From Oceanimonas doudoroffii (GTDB taxonomy: Bacteria; Pseudomonadota; Gammaproteobacteria; Enterobacterales; Aeromonadaceae): a stretch of 64,000 nucleotides of DNA. The notes beneath the pieces were generated by a model that saw only the letters and a program-made list of their open reading frames with translations, had not been told where the DNA came from and made no database searches. Shown one piece after another: positions 8,700-18,378 of this stretch. The DNA lies in contig NZ_NBIM01000001.1 in the NCBI RefSeq assembly GCF_002242685.1, positions 1,488,001-1,552,000 on the forward strand, read 5' to 3'. Made by a program: the position numbers and the translations under genes. Position 1 is the stretch's first letter. Every line of letters begins with the position of its first letter.

Positions 8700-8731
8700 A
8701 AGGCGCCGGACCACTGAAGGTCCGGCGCCTT
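8700..8731 (-). promoter_or_regulatory. Perfect 13-bp hairpin between aroF and tyrA
   Basis: AAGGCGCCGGACC and its exact reverse complement flank a 6-base loop, 18 bases upstream of the tyrA start. No T run follows on the minus strand, so it is a poor terminator. It may adjust tyrA translation or act as an mRNA processing or stability element inside the aroF-tyrA transcript. Confidence 0.6.
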
Positions 8732-8771
8732 TGCATTATGCCTGTTCAAGGCCCGGCGTGACAATTGCGGG

Positions 8772-9842
8772 TCAGGCCACCCGTTCCTTCAGGGCCGTCG
8801 CCAGCTGCTGATGACAGCGCTTGAGCAGCTCGACCGTGGTGTCCCAGCCAATGCAGGCGTCGGTGATGGACACACCGTACTGCATGTCACACACCGGCTG
8901 TTCGCTGGACTGGTTGCCCGCAAACAGGTGGGACTCAAGCATAATGCCCAGAATGGAGCGGTTGCCTTCCTGAATCTGGTGCACCACGTTCTCGGTAACC
9001 AGGGGCTGCAGGCTGTAGTCCTTGTTGGAGTTGCCATGGCTGCAGTCCACCACCAGTCTCGGATCCAGGCCGGCGGCGTTCATGGCCTTTTCCGCCAGGG
9101 CAATGTTGACCGAGTCGTAGTTGGGCTGCTTGCCGCCCCGCAGGATCACATGGCCATCGGGGTTACCCTGAGTGACCAGTAGCGCCACCTGGCCTTCCTG
9201 GTTGATACCCATAAAGGCATGGGGCTCGGCCGCCGCCTTCATGGCATTGATGGCGGTGCCCAGGTTACCGTCGGTGCCATTCTTGAAGCCGACCGGCATC
9301 GACAGGCCAGACGCCATTTCCCGGTGAGTCTGGGACTCGGTGGTGCGGGCACCGATGGCCGACCAGGAGAACAGCTCAGCCAAGTATTGCGGGCTGATGG
9401 GATCCAGCGCTTCGGTGGCCAGGGGCAGCTCCAGCTCGGCCAGCCAGCACAGCAGCTCGCGGGCCTTGTGCAGGCCGAGTTCAATGTCAAAGCTGCCATC
9501 CAGGTGAGGATCGTTGATAAAGCCTTTCCATCCCACCGTGGTGCGCGGCTTCTCAAAATAGACGCGCATCACGATATAAAGGCTGTCACTATATTCATCA
9601 TGCAGTTTCTTGAGGCGGGTTGCGTATTCCTTGGCTGCATCGATGTCGTGAATGGAACAGGGTCCGCAGATCACCAGCAGACGGTGATCCTTGCGGTGAA
9701 CAATATCGGAGATGGTCTGGCGGGCCTGGCCGATGTAATCCAGCGCCTGTTGGGAAATCGGCAGCTTGGCCTTGAGTTCCGCCGGGGTGATCATCACCTT
9801 TTCGGATTGAATATGAATATTGTTCAGTGTGTCTTTCTGCAT
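8772..9842 (-). CDS. aroF: 3-deoxy-7-phosphoheptulonate (DAHP) synthase, tyrosine-sensitive type
   Basis: 356 residues from the ATG at 9842, the exact length of E. coli AroF, and beginning MQKDTLNN like it. Class I-alpha motifs are present: LLVICGPCSIHD, RVYFEKPRTTVGWKG, LRGGKQPNYD and VVDCSHGNSNKD. It condenses phosphoenolpyruvate and erythrose 4-phosphate in the first shikimate step. A GAGG ribosome-binding site sits about 8 bases upstream; the in-frame extension to 9935 runs through the promoter and was rejected. AroF rather than AroG is chosen for its linkage to tyrA and the TyrR-like box. Confidence 0.93.
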   Translation of the reverse strand: MQKDTLNNIHIQSEKVMITPAELKAKLPISQQALDYIGQARQTISDIVHRKDHRLLVICGPCSIHDIDAAKEYATRLKKLHDEYSDSLYIVMRVYFEKPRTTVGWKGFINDPHLDGSFDIELGLHKARELLCWLAELELPLATEALDPISPQYLAELFSWSAIGARTTESQTHREMASGLSMPVGFKNGTDGNLGTAINAMKAAAEPHAFMGINQEGQVALLVTQGNPDGHVILRGGKQPNYDSVNIALAEKAMNAAGLDPRLVVDCSHGNSNKDYSLQPLVTENVVHQIQEGNRSILGIMLESHLFAGNQSSEQPVCDMQYGVSITDACIGWDTTVELLKRCHQQLATALKERVA

Positions 9843-9857
9843 GATGACATCCTCACC

Positions 9858-9875
9858 TGTAAACTTATAATGACA
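9858..9875 (-). promoter_or_regulatory. TyrR-like operator at the aroF promoter
   Basis: TGTAAA-CTTATA-ATGACA against the TyrR consensus TGTAAA-N6-TTTACA: the first half is perfect and the second matches 4 of 6. It lies 16 bases before the aroF start and overlaps a TATAAG-like -10 on the minus strand, so bound TyrR would repress. Confidence 0.5.
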
Positions 9876-10078
9876 ACCAAGTAAAAAGAAAAGACAGCCT
9901 TTGGTTTGACTTATCATTATTTCTCTTTTACGCAACCACCTTCACCTTACCAAGGCTGACCGGCCTTGCAAAGCTCAAGATGAAGCAAAACCCCGGTTAT
10001 TTTGAGTTGAGCCGGTCAACTGTGCAGAAAAGAGCCGCAGGCGGGTCAATCTATACTGAACAGAACCAAGGAGCCTGG

Positions 10079-10381
10079 ATGCAAATGAACGAGCATGAAT
10101 ACCGGGAGCTGGTTATCGCCCTGGGGCGCATACTGGATCATTATGGCGTGGATTACCGGCAAAGCACGCCGTCCTATGACTACAACACCCTGTACGATCA
10201 CCAGTGCCGCATTATTCTGCAGGAGGTGGCGCTGACCTGGCAGCAGCACTACGGCTACCGGCCCAGCGCCCTGCCCCTGCACAAGGCCCTGTTCGCCGCC
10301 GAGCATCAGCGCAGGTTCAGCCCGCCCTGGTATCGGCGCTGGTGGCACTGGCTGTGTCGAAGAAGACACGACCGGAGCTGA
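10079..10381 (+). CDS. Hypothetical protein, 100 residues
   Basis: I do not recognise this family. The start at 10079 (or the ATG at 10085) is supported by an AAGGAG at 10068-10073. The protein is soluble-looking, rich in Tyr, His and Gln, and ends in a basic, Trp-rich tail (RRWWHWLCRRRHD). No signal or membrane segment is seen. It is followed 73 bases later by a DUF502 gene on the same strand. Confidence 0.6.
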   Translation: MQMNEHEYRELVIALGRILDHYGVDYRQSTPSYDYNTLYDHQCRIILQEVALTWQQHYGYRPSALPLHKALFAAEHQRRFSPPWYRRWWHWLCRRRHDRS

Positions 10382-10454
10382 CCACGACACACCAAATGCC
10401 GCTGTGCTTTACGGCAGAATCTGCCATGATGTGGCTCCTTGTTTCGGAGCCGCA

Positions 10455-11075
10455 ATGATGCAACGACTGATCCGCTTTTTCTTTCAAGGCCTGCTGATCC
10501 TGCTGCCGGTGGTGCTCACCGTGTATCTGGTCTACCTTATTTTCACCCTGCTCAACCAGACCCTGTTTTCCGCGCTGGGCGGCCTGCTGGGCATGGTGTT
10601 TCCGGCCCTGGAAGCGGGCTGGCTGGCGGATCTGGCCGGCGGCCTGATCACCCTGGTGCTGATCATTCTGACCGGCATGTTTGCCTCCTTCTACCTGGGC
10701 CAGGCCCTGCTGTCGCTGTTTCACCGGCTGCTGACCCGCATTCCCCTGGTCAAATTGCTGTATAACTCACTGCAGGATCTGTTCAACGCCCTGCTGGGCG
10801 ACAACCGTCGGTTCGATCAGCCGGTGACGGTCAGCCTGATGGGAGGCGAGGTCATGGTGATGGGATTTGTCACGCGCCAGGACATGGCGGCCTTTGGCCT
10901 GCCGGGCAAGGTGGCGGTATACCTGCCCCAGTCCTACAACTTCGCCGGCAACCTGTTGCTGGTGGAACGGGAACAGGTTAGGGCACTGGATGCGCCCGCC
11001 GGTACCGTCACCACCTTTATCGTCAGCGGCGGCGTCAGCGGTAAACCGCCCAAAAAGGAGCAGGGGCAAGCGTAA
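10455..11075 (+). CDS. DUF502 family inner-membrane protein
   Basis: About 206 residues. Two long hydrophobic segments (about 9-32 and 55-85) are followed by the DUF502 core LTRIPLVKLLYNSLQDLF and a soluble part with GFVT and AVYLPQSYNFAG. I placed the start at 10455 (MMQRLIRFFF), after GGAGC. Family function is unknown. It converges with mlaA. Confidence 0.82.
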   Translation: MMQRLIRFFFQGLLILLPVVLTVYLVYLIFTLLNQTLFSALGGLLGMVFPALEAGWLADLAGGLITLVLIILTGMFASFYLGQALLSLFHRLLTRIPLVKLLYNSLQDLFNALLGDNRRFDQPVTVSLMGGEVMVMGFVTRQDMAAFGLPGKVAVYLPQSYNFAGNLLLVEREQVRALDAPAGTVTTFIVSGGVSGKPPKKEQGQA

Positions 11076-11125
11076 TGAGGGAGTCGACTTGCTCTCCCCT
11101 CCCCGCCTTATCGCGCCTGACTGGA

Positions 11126-11917
11126 TCAGCCGTCGATCTCTTCCATAAAGGCTTCCAGCTCCTCTTCCGAAGCGGGCTCGAATTCCTTGCCGATCTTGGT
11201 GTCCTGATACTGCAGGTAGAGATCCTTGGTCAGACCATAAGGATCGAGGGAATTGTCGATAATGGCTTCCCGCTCAATCAGCTCGCTGCGCTGGTAGAGG
11301 CCATCCATTACCCACTTGCCGGTGCGCATGGCAAAGGTCATGACATCATAGGGAAAATACAGGCTGTCGACCATATCGCCGGACAGCTGACGCAGCGTGG
11401 TAGGACCATAGAACGGCACCATCAGGAAGGGGCCGTCACCCACGCCAATCTGACCCAACACCTGACTGAAATCCTTGGGTTGAGGCTCAAATGACAGCTT
11501 TTGCGCCACATCGAAATAGCCAAGCACGCCCACGGTGCTGTTAACACCGAAGCGGACCAGGTTATTGCCGGCACCGGGCAGATCGCCGGTTACCAGATGG
11601 TTGACGAAGCTGGCCGGCTCTTCCAGGTTAAGCACCACGTTCTGAATGCCAACCCGCACCGGACGCGACACATAGTCGGCGTAGGCGTGGGCCGCCGGAC
11701 GCACTACAAAGGGATCAACCACATCGTAGTTGATCACCCAGCTGGCCCGGTTTACCGGTTCAAAGGGGTCGCGGGGATCGGCCGCGGTGGATTTGGCGTA
11801 GTCCGCCGGAACGGCCGGCGAGAAGGGGTCATTGACCCGCTCCTGCTCCACGCCCTGGTGTGCCGCGCAGCCGGTCAACACAATACCGGCGGCGGGCATC
11901 AGCACTCGATGCCACAT
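11126..11917 (-). CDS. mlaA: MlaA family outer-membrane lipoprotein
   Basis: 263 residues. The signal peptide ends in lipobox LTGC (Cys17). The VacJ/MlaA core includes DPFEPVNRASWVINYDVVD, RFGVNSTVGVLGYFDVA and the GDGPFLMVPFYGPTTLR motif. MlaA sits as a ring in the outer membrane with porins and passes mislocalised phospholipids to the periplasmic carrier MlaC for retrograde transport. The acidic C terminus is ordinary. It follows the ccm cluster but with a 74-base gap, so it may have its own promoter. Confidence 0.93.
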   Translation of the reverse strand: MWHRVLMPAAGIVLTGCAAHQGVEQERVNDPFSPAVPADYAKSTAADPRDPFEPVNRASWVINYDVVDPFVVRPAAHAYADYVSRPVRVGIQNVVLNLEEPASFVNHLVTGDLPGAGNNLVRFGVNSTVGVLGYFDVAQKLSFEPQPKDFSQVLGQIGVGDGPFLMVPFYGPTTLRQLSGDMVDSLYFPYDVMTFAMRTGKWVMDGLYQRSELIEREAIIDNSLDPYGLTKDLYLQYQDTKIGKEFEPASEEELEAFMEEIDG

Positions 11918-11991
11918 GATGAGTCGCTCATTTCTTGTTGTTATGAAAGATTAAAGTCTACCGGCGGCCGGCCGTCACGGCCAGCCGCAAT

Positions 11992-13203
11992 TTACAGCGG
12001 TGTGTCGATCAGTACGCTGAGCTGGCTGTCCTCGTCGGTGTCCAGCACACCACTGCGGCCTTCCCAGGCGTCGGTGGCATCGGTGACATTGCCACTGGGG
12101 GCGATGCGGGCCTTGATAACCACCGCCTCACGGCTGCTCAGGTTATTGTCGGGCACCATGGCATCGGCATTGCTCAGGGTAATGGTCATGGGAAAGGACG
12201 GCCGTTCAATGCGCCGGGCCACCAACGGCATTTCTCCTCCAGCCGCATCCACCGCAAACACGAACAGCACCGCTCCCGGATGATAGGGCACCGAGCTTGC
12301 GGTATTGACCTCCACCTGGTAGCGCGGCCCGGTGACCGGCGATTGCTCACTGCCCGCTTGCTGCTCGGCAAAGGCAATGGAGCGCTGCACCATGGCATAG
12401 CGTGGATGATCGGCGGGCATGATCTCAAGCATTTGCTGCCAGCGGGCAATGGCCTGGCCGAAGTCATTCTGCTGCAACGCCATAAAGGCAAATACCGACC
12501 ATGCCTCCAGGTTGCCGGGCTGACGCGTGAGCACGCCGCGCACCAGCTGCTCGGCCCGCAGGGTTTCGCCTGTCATGGCCAGGGCTTCGGCATAGGGCAC
12601 ACGCACCGCGTCGGGCTCATCGGTCAGCTTGAGGGCTTTATCCAGCGCATCCCGTGCGGTTTCTCCGTCCCGCAGCTCCAGCGCCAGCCGGCCCAGCAGC
12701 AGCCAGCCCCGGTAGTCATCGCCATCCTGATGCAGCCGAGTGCGCAGCGCCAGCATAAGTTCGCGCACGTCCTGGTCGGTCACCGTTTCATCGGGCTGGA
12801 TCAGCACATGACGGGACAGCGCGGGCAGTTCGGCGGACACCCGCTGCCATTCCGCCACCTGACGATGGGCGCCAAGTTGCCAGTACACCCCGTAGCTCAC
12901 CAGCACCACCAGTACCAGGGCAGAGATCAGCACCAGCGGGCTGCGGCCACGACGCGCGGCGGGCTCATCACCGACCACATCGTCCAGCAGGCTCTTCTGC
13001 AGCTCCTGCTGCAGGGCGGCGTCATCTTCCAGCAGGCCCTGCTCGCTCTCCTGTTTCAGCTCCTGCAGGCGCTGGCGATAAAGGCGGGTATTGAGCTCGT
13101 TGCGGCTTTCGCTCGACTCGGCGCGGCCCCGCATCAGGGGCAGAATAATCACCAGTGCCAGCAGCACCGTCAGCGCGGCACTGAGGATCCAGAATACGGT
13201 CAT
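11992..13203 (-). CDS. ccmI: Cytochrome c biogenesis protein CcmI
   Basis: 403 residues. The N terminus holds two hydrophobic segments around a cytoplasmic loop with LYRQRLQELKQESEQGLL, typical of CcmI. About 110-270 carry TPR-type helices (GWLLLGRLALELRDGETARDALDKAL). The C-terminal periplasmic domain is the CcmI/CycH beta region. CcmI presents apocytochrome c to the CcmF/H haem ligation complex. It starts 1 base after ccmH and ends the ccm cluster. Confidence 0.88.
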   Translation of the reverse strand: MTVFWILSAALTVLLALVIILPLMRGRAESSESRNELNTRLYRQRLQELKQESEQGLLEDDAALQQELQKSLLDDVVGDEPAARRGRSPLVLISALVLVVLVSYGVYWQLGAHRQVAEWQRVSAELPALSRHVLIQPDETVTDQDVRELMLALRTRLHQDGDDYRGWLLLGRLALELRDGETARDALDKALKLTDEPDAVRVPYAEALAMTGETLRAEQLVRGVLTRQPGNLEAWSVFAFMALQQNDFGQAIARWQQMLEIMPADHPRYAMVQRSIAFAEQQAGSEQSPVTGPRYQVEVNTASSVPYHPGAVLFVFAVDAAGGEMPLVARRIERPSFPMTITLSNADAMVPDNNLSSREAVVIKARIAPSGNVTDATDAWEGRSGVLDTDEDSQLSVLIDTPL

Positions 13204-13204
13204 G

Positions 13205-13681
13205 TCAGCTCTCTTTGTTCTTGTTCAGCAGGCGGTCGAGGCGTTGTTTTTCCTCGGCGCTGAGGGCCTCGTCGTTGGCGGTGGCCGATTTTTTGCGGGT
13301 CCGTACCAGCACCACCAGGGCACCGATCACCAGCACCAGTACCGGGCCGGCCCAGAGGATAAGGGTGGATGCCATAAAGGGCGGCTTGTAGAGAATGAAG
13401 TTGCCGTAGCGGGCCACCATGTAATCGATGACTTCCTGCTTGCTGCTCCCCTGCTGCAGCATCTGATAGGTCTTGTCCCGCAGATCCTTGGCCAGTTCGG
13501 CATTGGAGTCGGCAATGTCCTGATTCTGACACTTGGGACAGCGCAACTCCCGCAGCAACTCGCGAAATACCTCTTCGCGGGCAGAATCCTCAAATTCGTA
13601 CACGTCGATGGCCCCTTGGGCCAGGGGCAGCCACAACAGGGCGGCCAGGGTCAGCACGCGCATCCACATTTTCATCCACAT
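13205..13681 (-). CDS. ccmH: Cytochrome c maturation protein CcmH
   Basis: 158 residues. A signal peptide (cleavage near AQG) is followed by the haem-apocytochrome thioredox motif LRCPKCQN (Cys48, Cys51) and a C-terminal membrane anchor (LILWAGPVLVLVIGALVVLV). It keeps the apocytochrome CXXCH thiols reduced for haem attachment, together with CcmG and CcmI. This is the short CcmH form; the TPR part is the separate gene ccmI. Confidence 0.92.
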   Translation of the reverse strand: MWMKMWMRVLTLAALLWLPLAQGAIDVYEFEDSAREEVFRELLRELRCPKCQNQDIADSNAELAKDLRDKTYQMLQQGSSKQEVIDYMVARYGNFILYKPPFMASTLILWAGPVLVLVIGALVVLVRTRKKSATANDEALSAEEKQRLDRLLNKNKES

Positions 13682-13687
13682 GGGGGT

Positions 13688-14221
13688 TTACTCCATTCGT
13701 TCAAAAATGGGCTTGAGGGTCTGTTGCCATACCCTGTCGTTCACGTCACCCACATGGCGGTAGCGAATGACCCCATTGCTGTCGATAAGAAAGGTCTCGG
13801 GAGCGCCGTAGACGCCCAGATCCAGTCCCAGCATGCCGCGCGGATCATACAGGTCGATGGCATAAGGATTGCCCAGGTTGTCCAGCCAGCGCAGGGCTTT
13901 TTCCCGTTCGTCCTTGTAATTCATGCCGATGATGTAAATGCCCTCTTTCGCCTTCAACTCATTGAGGTATTCATGCTCGGCATAACAGGTCGGGCACCAG
14001 GTGGCCCACACATTGAGCAACATGGGCTGACCGGTAAAGATGCCCTTGTCGTGCTGCTTGTCGAGATCATGCAGGTCCTGCAGGGTGAACTCGGGAATCG
14101 GCTGATCGATCAGCACCGACTCCAGCTCGGTGGGATCGGAAAACAACCCCTTGTACAGGAACACACTGGCCCCGAGAAACAGCAGCAGCGGAATGGACAG
14201 GATCAGAATGCGCCGGTTCAT
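13688..14221 (-). CDS. ccmG: Thiol:disulfide interchange protein CcmG/DsbE
   Basis: 177 residues. A single N-terminal membrane anchor is followed by a periplasmic thioredoxin fold with active site WATWCPTC (Cys76, Cys79) and the acidic-type loop of CcmG proteins. It reduces the apocytochrome or CcmH disulfide. The ATG overlaps the ccmF stop (ATGA), showing tight operon coupling. Confidence 0.93.
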   Translation of the reverse strand: MNRRILILSIPLLLFLGASVFLYKGLFSDPTELESVLIDQPIPEFTLQDLHDLDKQHDKGIFTGQPMLLNVWATWCPTCYAEHEYLNELKAKEGIYIIGMNYKDEREKALRWLDNLGNPYAIDLYDPRGMLGLDLGVYGAPETFLIDSNGVIRYRHVGDVNDRVWQQTLKPIFERME

Positions 14222-16173
14222 GAAGCCTCCAGGGTCTGTTTGCGGCCAAAACGATAACGCTTGTCGAGCATGGCGATCACGCCACCAATGCCCATCAACA
14301 CGGCGCCAAACCAGATCCAGCGCACAAAGGGCTTGTAGTAAAGCCGCACCGCCCAGGCGCCGTCGTCCAGCTCCTCACCCAGGGCGGCATAGAGATCCCG
14401 AGTAAAGCCGGCATCAATGGCGGCCTCGGTCATCGACATGCGCTGCACCAGGTACATGCGCTTTTCCGCCTTGAGCTCGGTCAGCGGCCGGCCGTTCTTG
14501 GCCACGCTGATCACGCCCTTGTAGCCGTCGTAGTTGGGGCCATCGGCCTCACGAATGCCCTCAAAGGTAAAGGTGTAATCGGCAAAGGTGACGGTATCGC
14601 CCTCGGTCATGCGCACGTCCCGCTCAATGCTGTAAAGCTGGGTGCAGCTGATGCCGACTATGGTCACCGCCAGACCGATGTGGCCCAGGATCATGGCCCA
14701 GTGGCTGTTACCCAGCTTGCGCACCCCGGTCATAAAGGTATGGCGATGGGTAGCCCGGGTCCAGGTTTCCTGCAGGCTGGTAATGGTGATAAACACCCCA
14801 AGGCCAATGCCCAGGGCAGCCCAGGGCTCAAAATGGTCGGAGAACCACCAGGGCAGGCTGACGCCCAGCACCACGCTCAGTACCAGCGCCAGCAGCAGCT
14901 TGCCGTTCACTTCCTGCATCGGCTGACGGCGCCAGCGGAACAGGGGGCCGGCCCCCAGCAGCAGGGCAAAGGGAATGATCAGCCAGGCATACAGGCTGTT
15001 GAAGAAGGGCGCCCCTATGCTGATGCTGCCCATGCCCAGTTCTTTGTGTACCAGGGGCAACAGGGTACCAATCAGCACCACCACCAGGCCGGCCATCAGA
15101 ATGATGTTGTTACCCAGCAGCAGGCTTTCTCGGCTGGCCAGCTCATGTTTGCCGTGGCTGCGCACCTCGGCGCCGCGAATGGCATACAGCAGCAGGGACG
15201 AGCCCACCACCAGCAGCAGGAACACCAGAATAAACAGGCCCCGAGTGGGATCGGACGCAAAGGCGTGCACCGACACCAGTACCCCGGAGCGCACCAGGAA
15301 GGTACCCAGCAGGCTTAAGGAAAACGCCATTATTGCCAGCAGCACGGTCCAGGCCTTGAAGGTAGCGCGCTTCTCGGTCACCGCCAGGGAGTGGATCAAC
15401 GCCGTGCCCGCCAGCCAGGGCATAAAGGAGGCATTTTCAACTGGGTCCCAGAACCACCAGCCACCCCAGCCCAGCTCGTAATACGCCCACCAGGAGCCCA
15501 GCGCAATACCAAGGGTCAGGAAGATCCAGGCGGCCATGGTCCAGGGCCGGGACCAGCGGGCCCAGGCTGCATCCAGCTTGCCGCTCATCAGTGAGGCAAT
15601 GGCAAAGGCAAAGGCCACCGAAAAGCCCACATAGCCCATATAGAGCATGGGCGGGTGGAAAATCAGCCCCGGATCCTGCAACAGCGGGTTCAGGTCCCGA
15701 CCATCCACCGGAAAATACGGCAGCGTACGTTCAAAGGGGTTGGAGGTGAACAGCACAAACAGCAAAAAGCCGATGGCGATCATGCCCATCACACTCAGTA
15801 CCCGGGCCACCGCACCCAGCGGCAGCGCCCGGCTGAAGCGGGCCACGGCGGCGGTCCAGCCAGCCAGGATCAGCACCCACAGCAGCAGCGAGCCTTCGTG
15901 GGCGCCCCATACTGCCGAAATACGGTAGGCCAGCGGCAGCAGGCTGTTGGAATTGGACGCCACGTAAAGCACGGTAAAGTCGTGCTCCACAAAGGCCCAG
16001 GTCAGGCACAGAAAGGAAATCAGCAGAAAGCCAAACTGGGCATAGGCCAAGGGCCGGGCCAACAGCATCATGCCGGTGTTGCCACGGGTTGCTCCCAGCA
16101 GCGGATAAATACTCAGCACCAGGGCACTGGCCAGGGCCAGCACCAGGGTGAATTGACCTAACTCAGGAATCAT
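14218..16173 (-). CDS. ccmF: Haem lyase subunit CcmF
   Basis: 651 residues with about 15 hydrophobic segments. The tryptophan-rich haem-handling loop [26 protein letters not shown] is at about 225-250, split in the family between conserved His residues on either side. CcmF and CcmH/I form the complex that attaches haem to apocytochrome c in the periplasm. It overlaps ccmE and ccmG at each end. Confidence 0.95.
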   Translation of the reverse strand: MIPELGQFTLVLALASALVLSIYPLLGATRGNTGMMLLARPLAYAQFGFLLISFLCLTWAFVEHDFTVLYVASNSNSLLPLAYRISAVWGAHEGSLLLWVLILAGWTAAVARFSRALPLGAVARVLSVMGMIAIGFLLFVLFTSNPFERTLPYFPVDGRDLNPLLQDPGLIFHPPMLYMGYVGFSVAFAFAIASLMSGKLDAAWARWSRPWTMAAWIFLTLGIALGSWWAYYELGWGGWWFWDPVENASFMPWLAGTALIHSLAVTEKRATFKAWTVLLAIMAFSLSLLGTFLVRSGVLVSVHAFASDPTRGLFILVFLLLVVGSSLLLYAIRGAEVRSHGKHELASRESLLLGNNIILMAGLVVVLIGTLLPLVHKELGMGSISIGAPFFNSLYAWLIIPFALLLGAGPLFRWRRQPMQEVNGKLLLALVLSVVLGVSLPWWFSDHFEPWAALGIGLGVFITITSLQETWTRATHRHTFMTGVRKLGNSHWAMILGHIGLAVTIVGISCTQLYSIERDVRMTEGDTVTFADYTFTFEGIREADGPNYDGYKGVISVAKNGRPLTELKAEKRMYLVQRMSMTEAAIDAGFTRDLYAALGEELDDGAWAVRLYYKPFVRWIWFGAVLMGIGGVIAMLDKRYRFGRKQTLEAS

Positions 16174-16664
16174 AGGGAGCTACCCTTCAGCTGCGCCTCC
16201 GTGTACTCGGGTTTCAAGTGCTCCATTCCCTTGAGCGCTTCCGCCACCTCGGGTGGCATGTATTCTTCATCGTGCTTGGCCAGCACCTCAAAGGCATCCA
16301 CGGTGCGGGCGTCGGCCAGGGTCCCCTGTGCCACTATGCCCTGTCCTTCACGAAACAGATCGGGCAATATGCCGTCAAACCGCACGGTCACCTGCTCTCC
16401 ACCGGCGTCCACCAGTCCAAAGCTGACCTTGAGGCTCTGCTGATCCCGCACTACTGTGCCCGGTACCACCAGACCACCGATACGTAGGCGTTGACCCACT
16501 TCCGGCTTGATTTGCTCCTTGCCCTTACCCTGCACCAGCTCGGTGGGGGTATAAAACAGGTCGATGTTCTGCTGCAGGGCATAGAGCACCAGGCCGGTCA
16601 TTACCGACAGCCCGGCCACCACGGCCAACAGCAGGGTCATTCGCTTTTTACGTCTGGGGTTCAT
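16170..16664 (-). CDS. ccmE: Haem chaperone CcmE
   Basis: 164 residues from the ATG at 16664 (MNPRRKKRM); a longer in-frame extension to 16811 runs through ccmD and is rejected. One N-terminal anchor is followed by a beta-barrel with [11 protein letters not shown]. The [14 protein letters not shown] motif has the haem-binding His at about residue 131, with the Tyr ligand downstream. It receives haem from CcmC/CcmD and delivers it to CcmF. It overlaps ccmD and ccmF by 4 bases each. Confidence 0.94.
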   Translation of the reverse strand: MNPRRKKRMTLLLAVVAGLSVMTGLVLYALQQNIDLFYTPTELVQGKGKEQIKPEVGQRLRIGGLVVPGTVVRDQQSLKVSFGLVDAGGEQVTVRFDGILPDLFREGQGIVAQGTLADARTVDAFEVLAKHDEEYMPPEVAEALKGMEHLKPEYTEAQLKGSSL

Positions 16665-16867
16665 AGGGTGTTCTCCAACTTGCGGGCGGCCTCGCGTCGG
16701 GCGGCCCGGGCCTGTTTTTGGCTGACCTGGCGCAGCAAGCGTTTTCTCGTTGTTATGGTGGCCACCACCAGCCCCAGCAGGGCCAGCAGGGTGACGGCAA
16801 AAGACAACCACACGAAGAAGCCGTAGCCGCCCATGGCAAGAAAGGCTGACCAGCTATCAAATTTCAT
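16661..16867 (-). CDS. ccmD: Haem exporter subunit CcmD
   Basis: 68 residues with one membrane segment ([20 protein letters not shown]) followed by a basic cytoplasmic tail. The N-terminal [10 protein letters not shown] is the conserved CcmD signature. It helps release holo-CcmE from the CcmABC complex. The start overlaps the ccmC stop region and the end overlaps ccmE. Confidence 0.88.
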   Translation of the reverse strand: MKFDSWSAFLAMGGYGFFVWLSFAVTLLALLGLVVATITTRKRLLRQVSQKQARAARREAARKLENTL

Positions 16868-17603
16868 GGTGTTCCTCCGCCAGTTTCAGCACCCAGGGAC
16901 GGTGGGATTCGCGACGAATCAGCTCGTTGCGTAACCGCATCAGGGTCAGCGCCCCCAGAAAACAGATAAAGGCAAATATCATGATAAGCAGCGGCCAGAG
17001 CATGTCATTGGAGATGGATGGCCGGTCAAACTTGGTGATGGTGGCGCCCTGGTGCAGGGTGTTCCACCATTCCACCGAGTAGTGAATGATGGGCAGGTTG
17101 ATCACCCCCACCAGCGCCAGGATGCCGGCGGCGCGACCGGCCAGCACCTTGTCGGAAATGGCATTGTACAGGGCGATAACGCCAAGATAGAGGAACAGCA
17201 GAATCAGCTCGGAGGTGAGGCGAGCGTCCCACACCCACCAGGTGCCCCACATGGGCTTGCCCCAGGCGGCACCGGTAAACAAGGCGATAAAGGTGAACAC
17301 GGCGCCCACCGGGGCGATGGCCGACACCGCCATGTCGGCAGTTTTTATCTGCCACACCAGGCCGATAAAGGCGGCCACCGCCATGGAAGAATAGGCCCCC
17401 ATCGACATGATGGCCGCAGGCACGTGAATGTAGATGATGCGAAAGGCGTCACCCTGCTGATAATCGGCGGGCGCAAACGCCAGTCCCCAGACCAGCCCCA
17501 CAATAAAGGAGACCAGGCTGAACACGGCGAACCAGGGCAGCCACAGGCCGGCAATTCGGTAGGCCTCTTCCGGCTTGGCGTAAGGGTGTAACCATTTCCA
17601 CAT
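16857..17603 (-). CDS. ccmC: Haem transporter CcmC
   Basis: About 248 residues with six membrane segments and the haem-handling motif WGKPMWGTWWVWDARLTSELIL. Flanking His residues in YIHVPAAIMSM and NLPIIHYSVEWW are the expected ligands. It loads haem onto CcmE. I chose the ATG at 17603 (MWKWLH), aligned with E. coli CcmC; a GTG at 17612 is possible. A 106-base gap separates it from ccmB. Confidence 0.94.
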   Translation of the reverse strand: MWKWLHPYAKPEEAYRIAGLWLPWFAVFSLVSFIVGLVWGLAFAPADYQQGDAFRIIYIHVPAAIMSMGAYSSMAVAAFIGLVWQIKTADMAVSAIAPVGAVFTFIALFTGAAWGKPMWGTWWVWDARLTSELILLFLYLGVIALYNAISDKVLAGRAAGILALVGVINLPIIHYSVEWWNTLHQGATITKFDRPSISNDMLWPLLIMIFAFICFLGALTLMRLRNELIRRESHRPWVLKLAEEHHEI

Positions 17604-17709
17604 CTTGCTCACAGACCTTTTTTGTACTAATCATTTTTTGGGCGGGCTTAAGATACCCCAAATTTGCTCGCTTTAGAAATCTTTGCCCGCCAAACCGCTT
17701 GAAATAAAA

Positions 17710-18378
17710 CTAATTTACACTTACCCGCAGCGCCGCCGCGATGGCAAAGGGCGCCAGGGTCACACTGCCCGCCAGCATGGCGCCGAGAATGGCCAGCTGG
17801 CCACTGTAGGGCAGCCCCAGGCCGGCGGTCTCAATGGCCGAGGTGGCAAAAATCAGCACCGGAATATACAGCGGCAGGGTCAGCAGGCTGAGCAGCACCC
17901 CGCCCTTGCCGATGCCCACGGTCAGCGCCACACCAATGGCCCCCAGCAGGCTGAGGATGGGCGTGCCCAGCAACAACGTCCAGAACATCCCCTGAAAGCC
18001 GGCCATGTCCATGCTCAGCAACACCGCCACCAGCGGTGACAGCAGCAGCAACGGCAGCCCGGTAAGCAACCAGTGCGACAATACCTTGGCCAGCACCACC
18101 ACCCCTAAAGGACAGGGCATCAGCATCATTTGTTCCAGGGTGCCGTCAATATAGTCGTCCCGAAACAGCCGCTCCAGCGCCAGCAGCGACGACAACAGTG
18201 CCGCCACCCAGACGATGCCCGGGGCAATGCGCGCCAGCAATGCCGGCTCCGGCCCCACTCCCAGCGGAAACAGGGTAATGACGATCACAAAAAACCACAG
18301 CGGATTAAGAATGTCGGCGCGCCGGCGCAGGGCGCCGACCAGCTCCCGGCGCACCACGCCGGTAAAGGTGTGCATCAT
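17710..18378 (-). CDS. ccmB: Haem exporter permease CcmB
   Basis: 222 residues with about six membrane segments. The signature SSLLALERLFRDDYIDGTLEQMML is near residues 60-90. CcmB is the membrane subunit of the CcmAB ABC complex that powers release of holo-CcmE. The start overlaps the ccmA stop by 4 bases. Confidence 0.94.
   Translation of the reverse strand: MMHTFTGVVRRELVGALRRRADILNPLWFFVIVITLFPLGVGPEPALLARIAPGIVWVAALLSSLLALERLFRDDYIDGTLEQMMLMPCPLGVVVLAKVLSHWLLTGLPLLLLSPLVAVLLSMDMAGFQGMFWTLLLGTPILSLLGAIGVALTVGIGKGGVLLSLLTLPLYIPVLIFATSAIETAGLGLPYSGQLAILGAMLAGSVTLAPFAIAAALRVSVN

Noticed and set aside
9843..9935. N-terminal extension of aroF
   Set aside because: It passes through the TyrR-like box and -10 region. 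The ATG at 9842 has a good ribosome-binding site and gives the exact AroF length.
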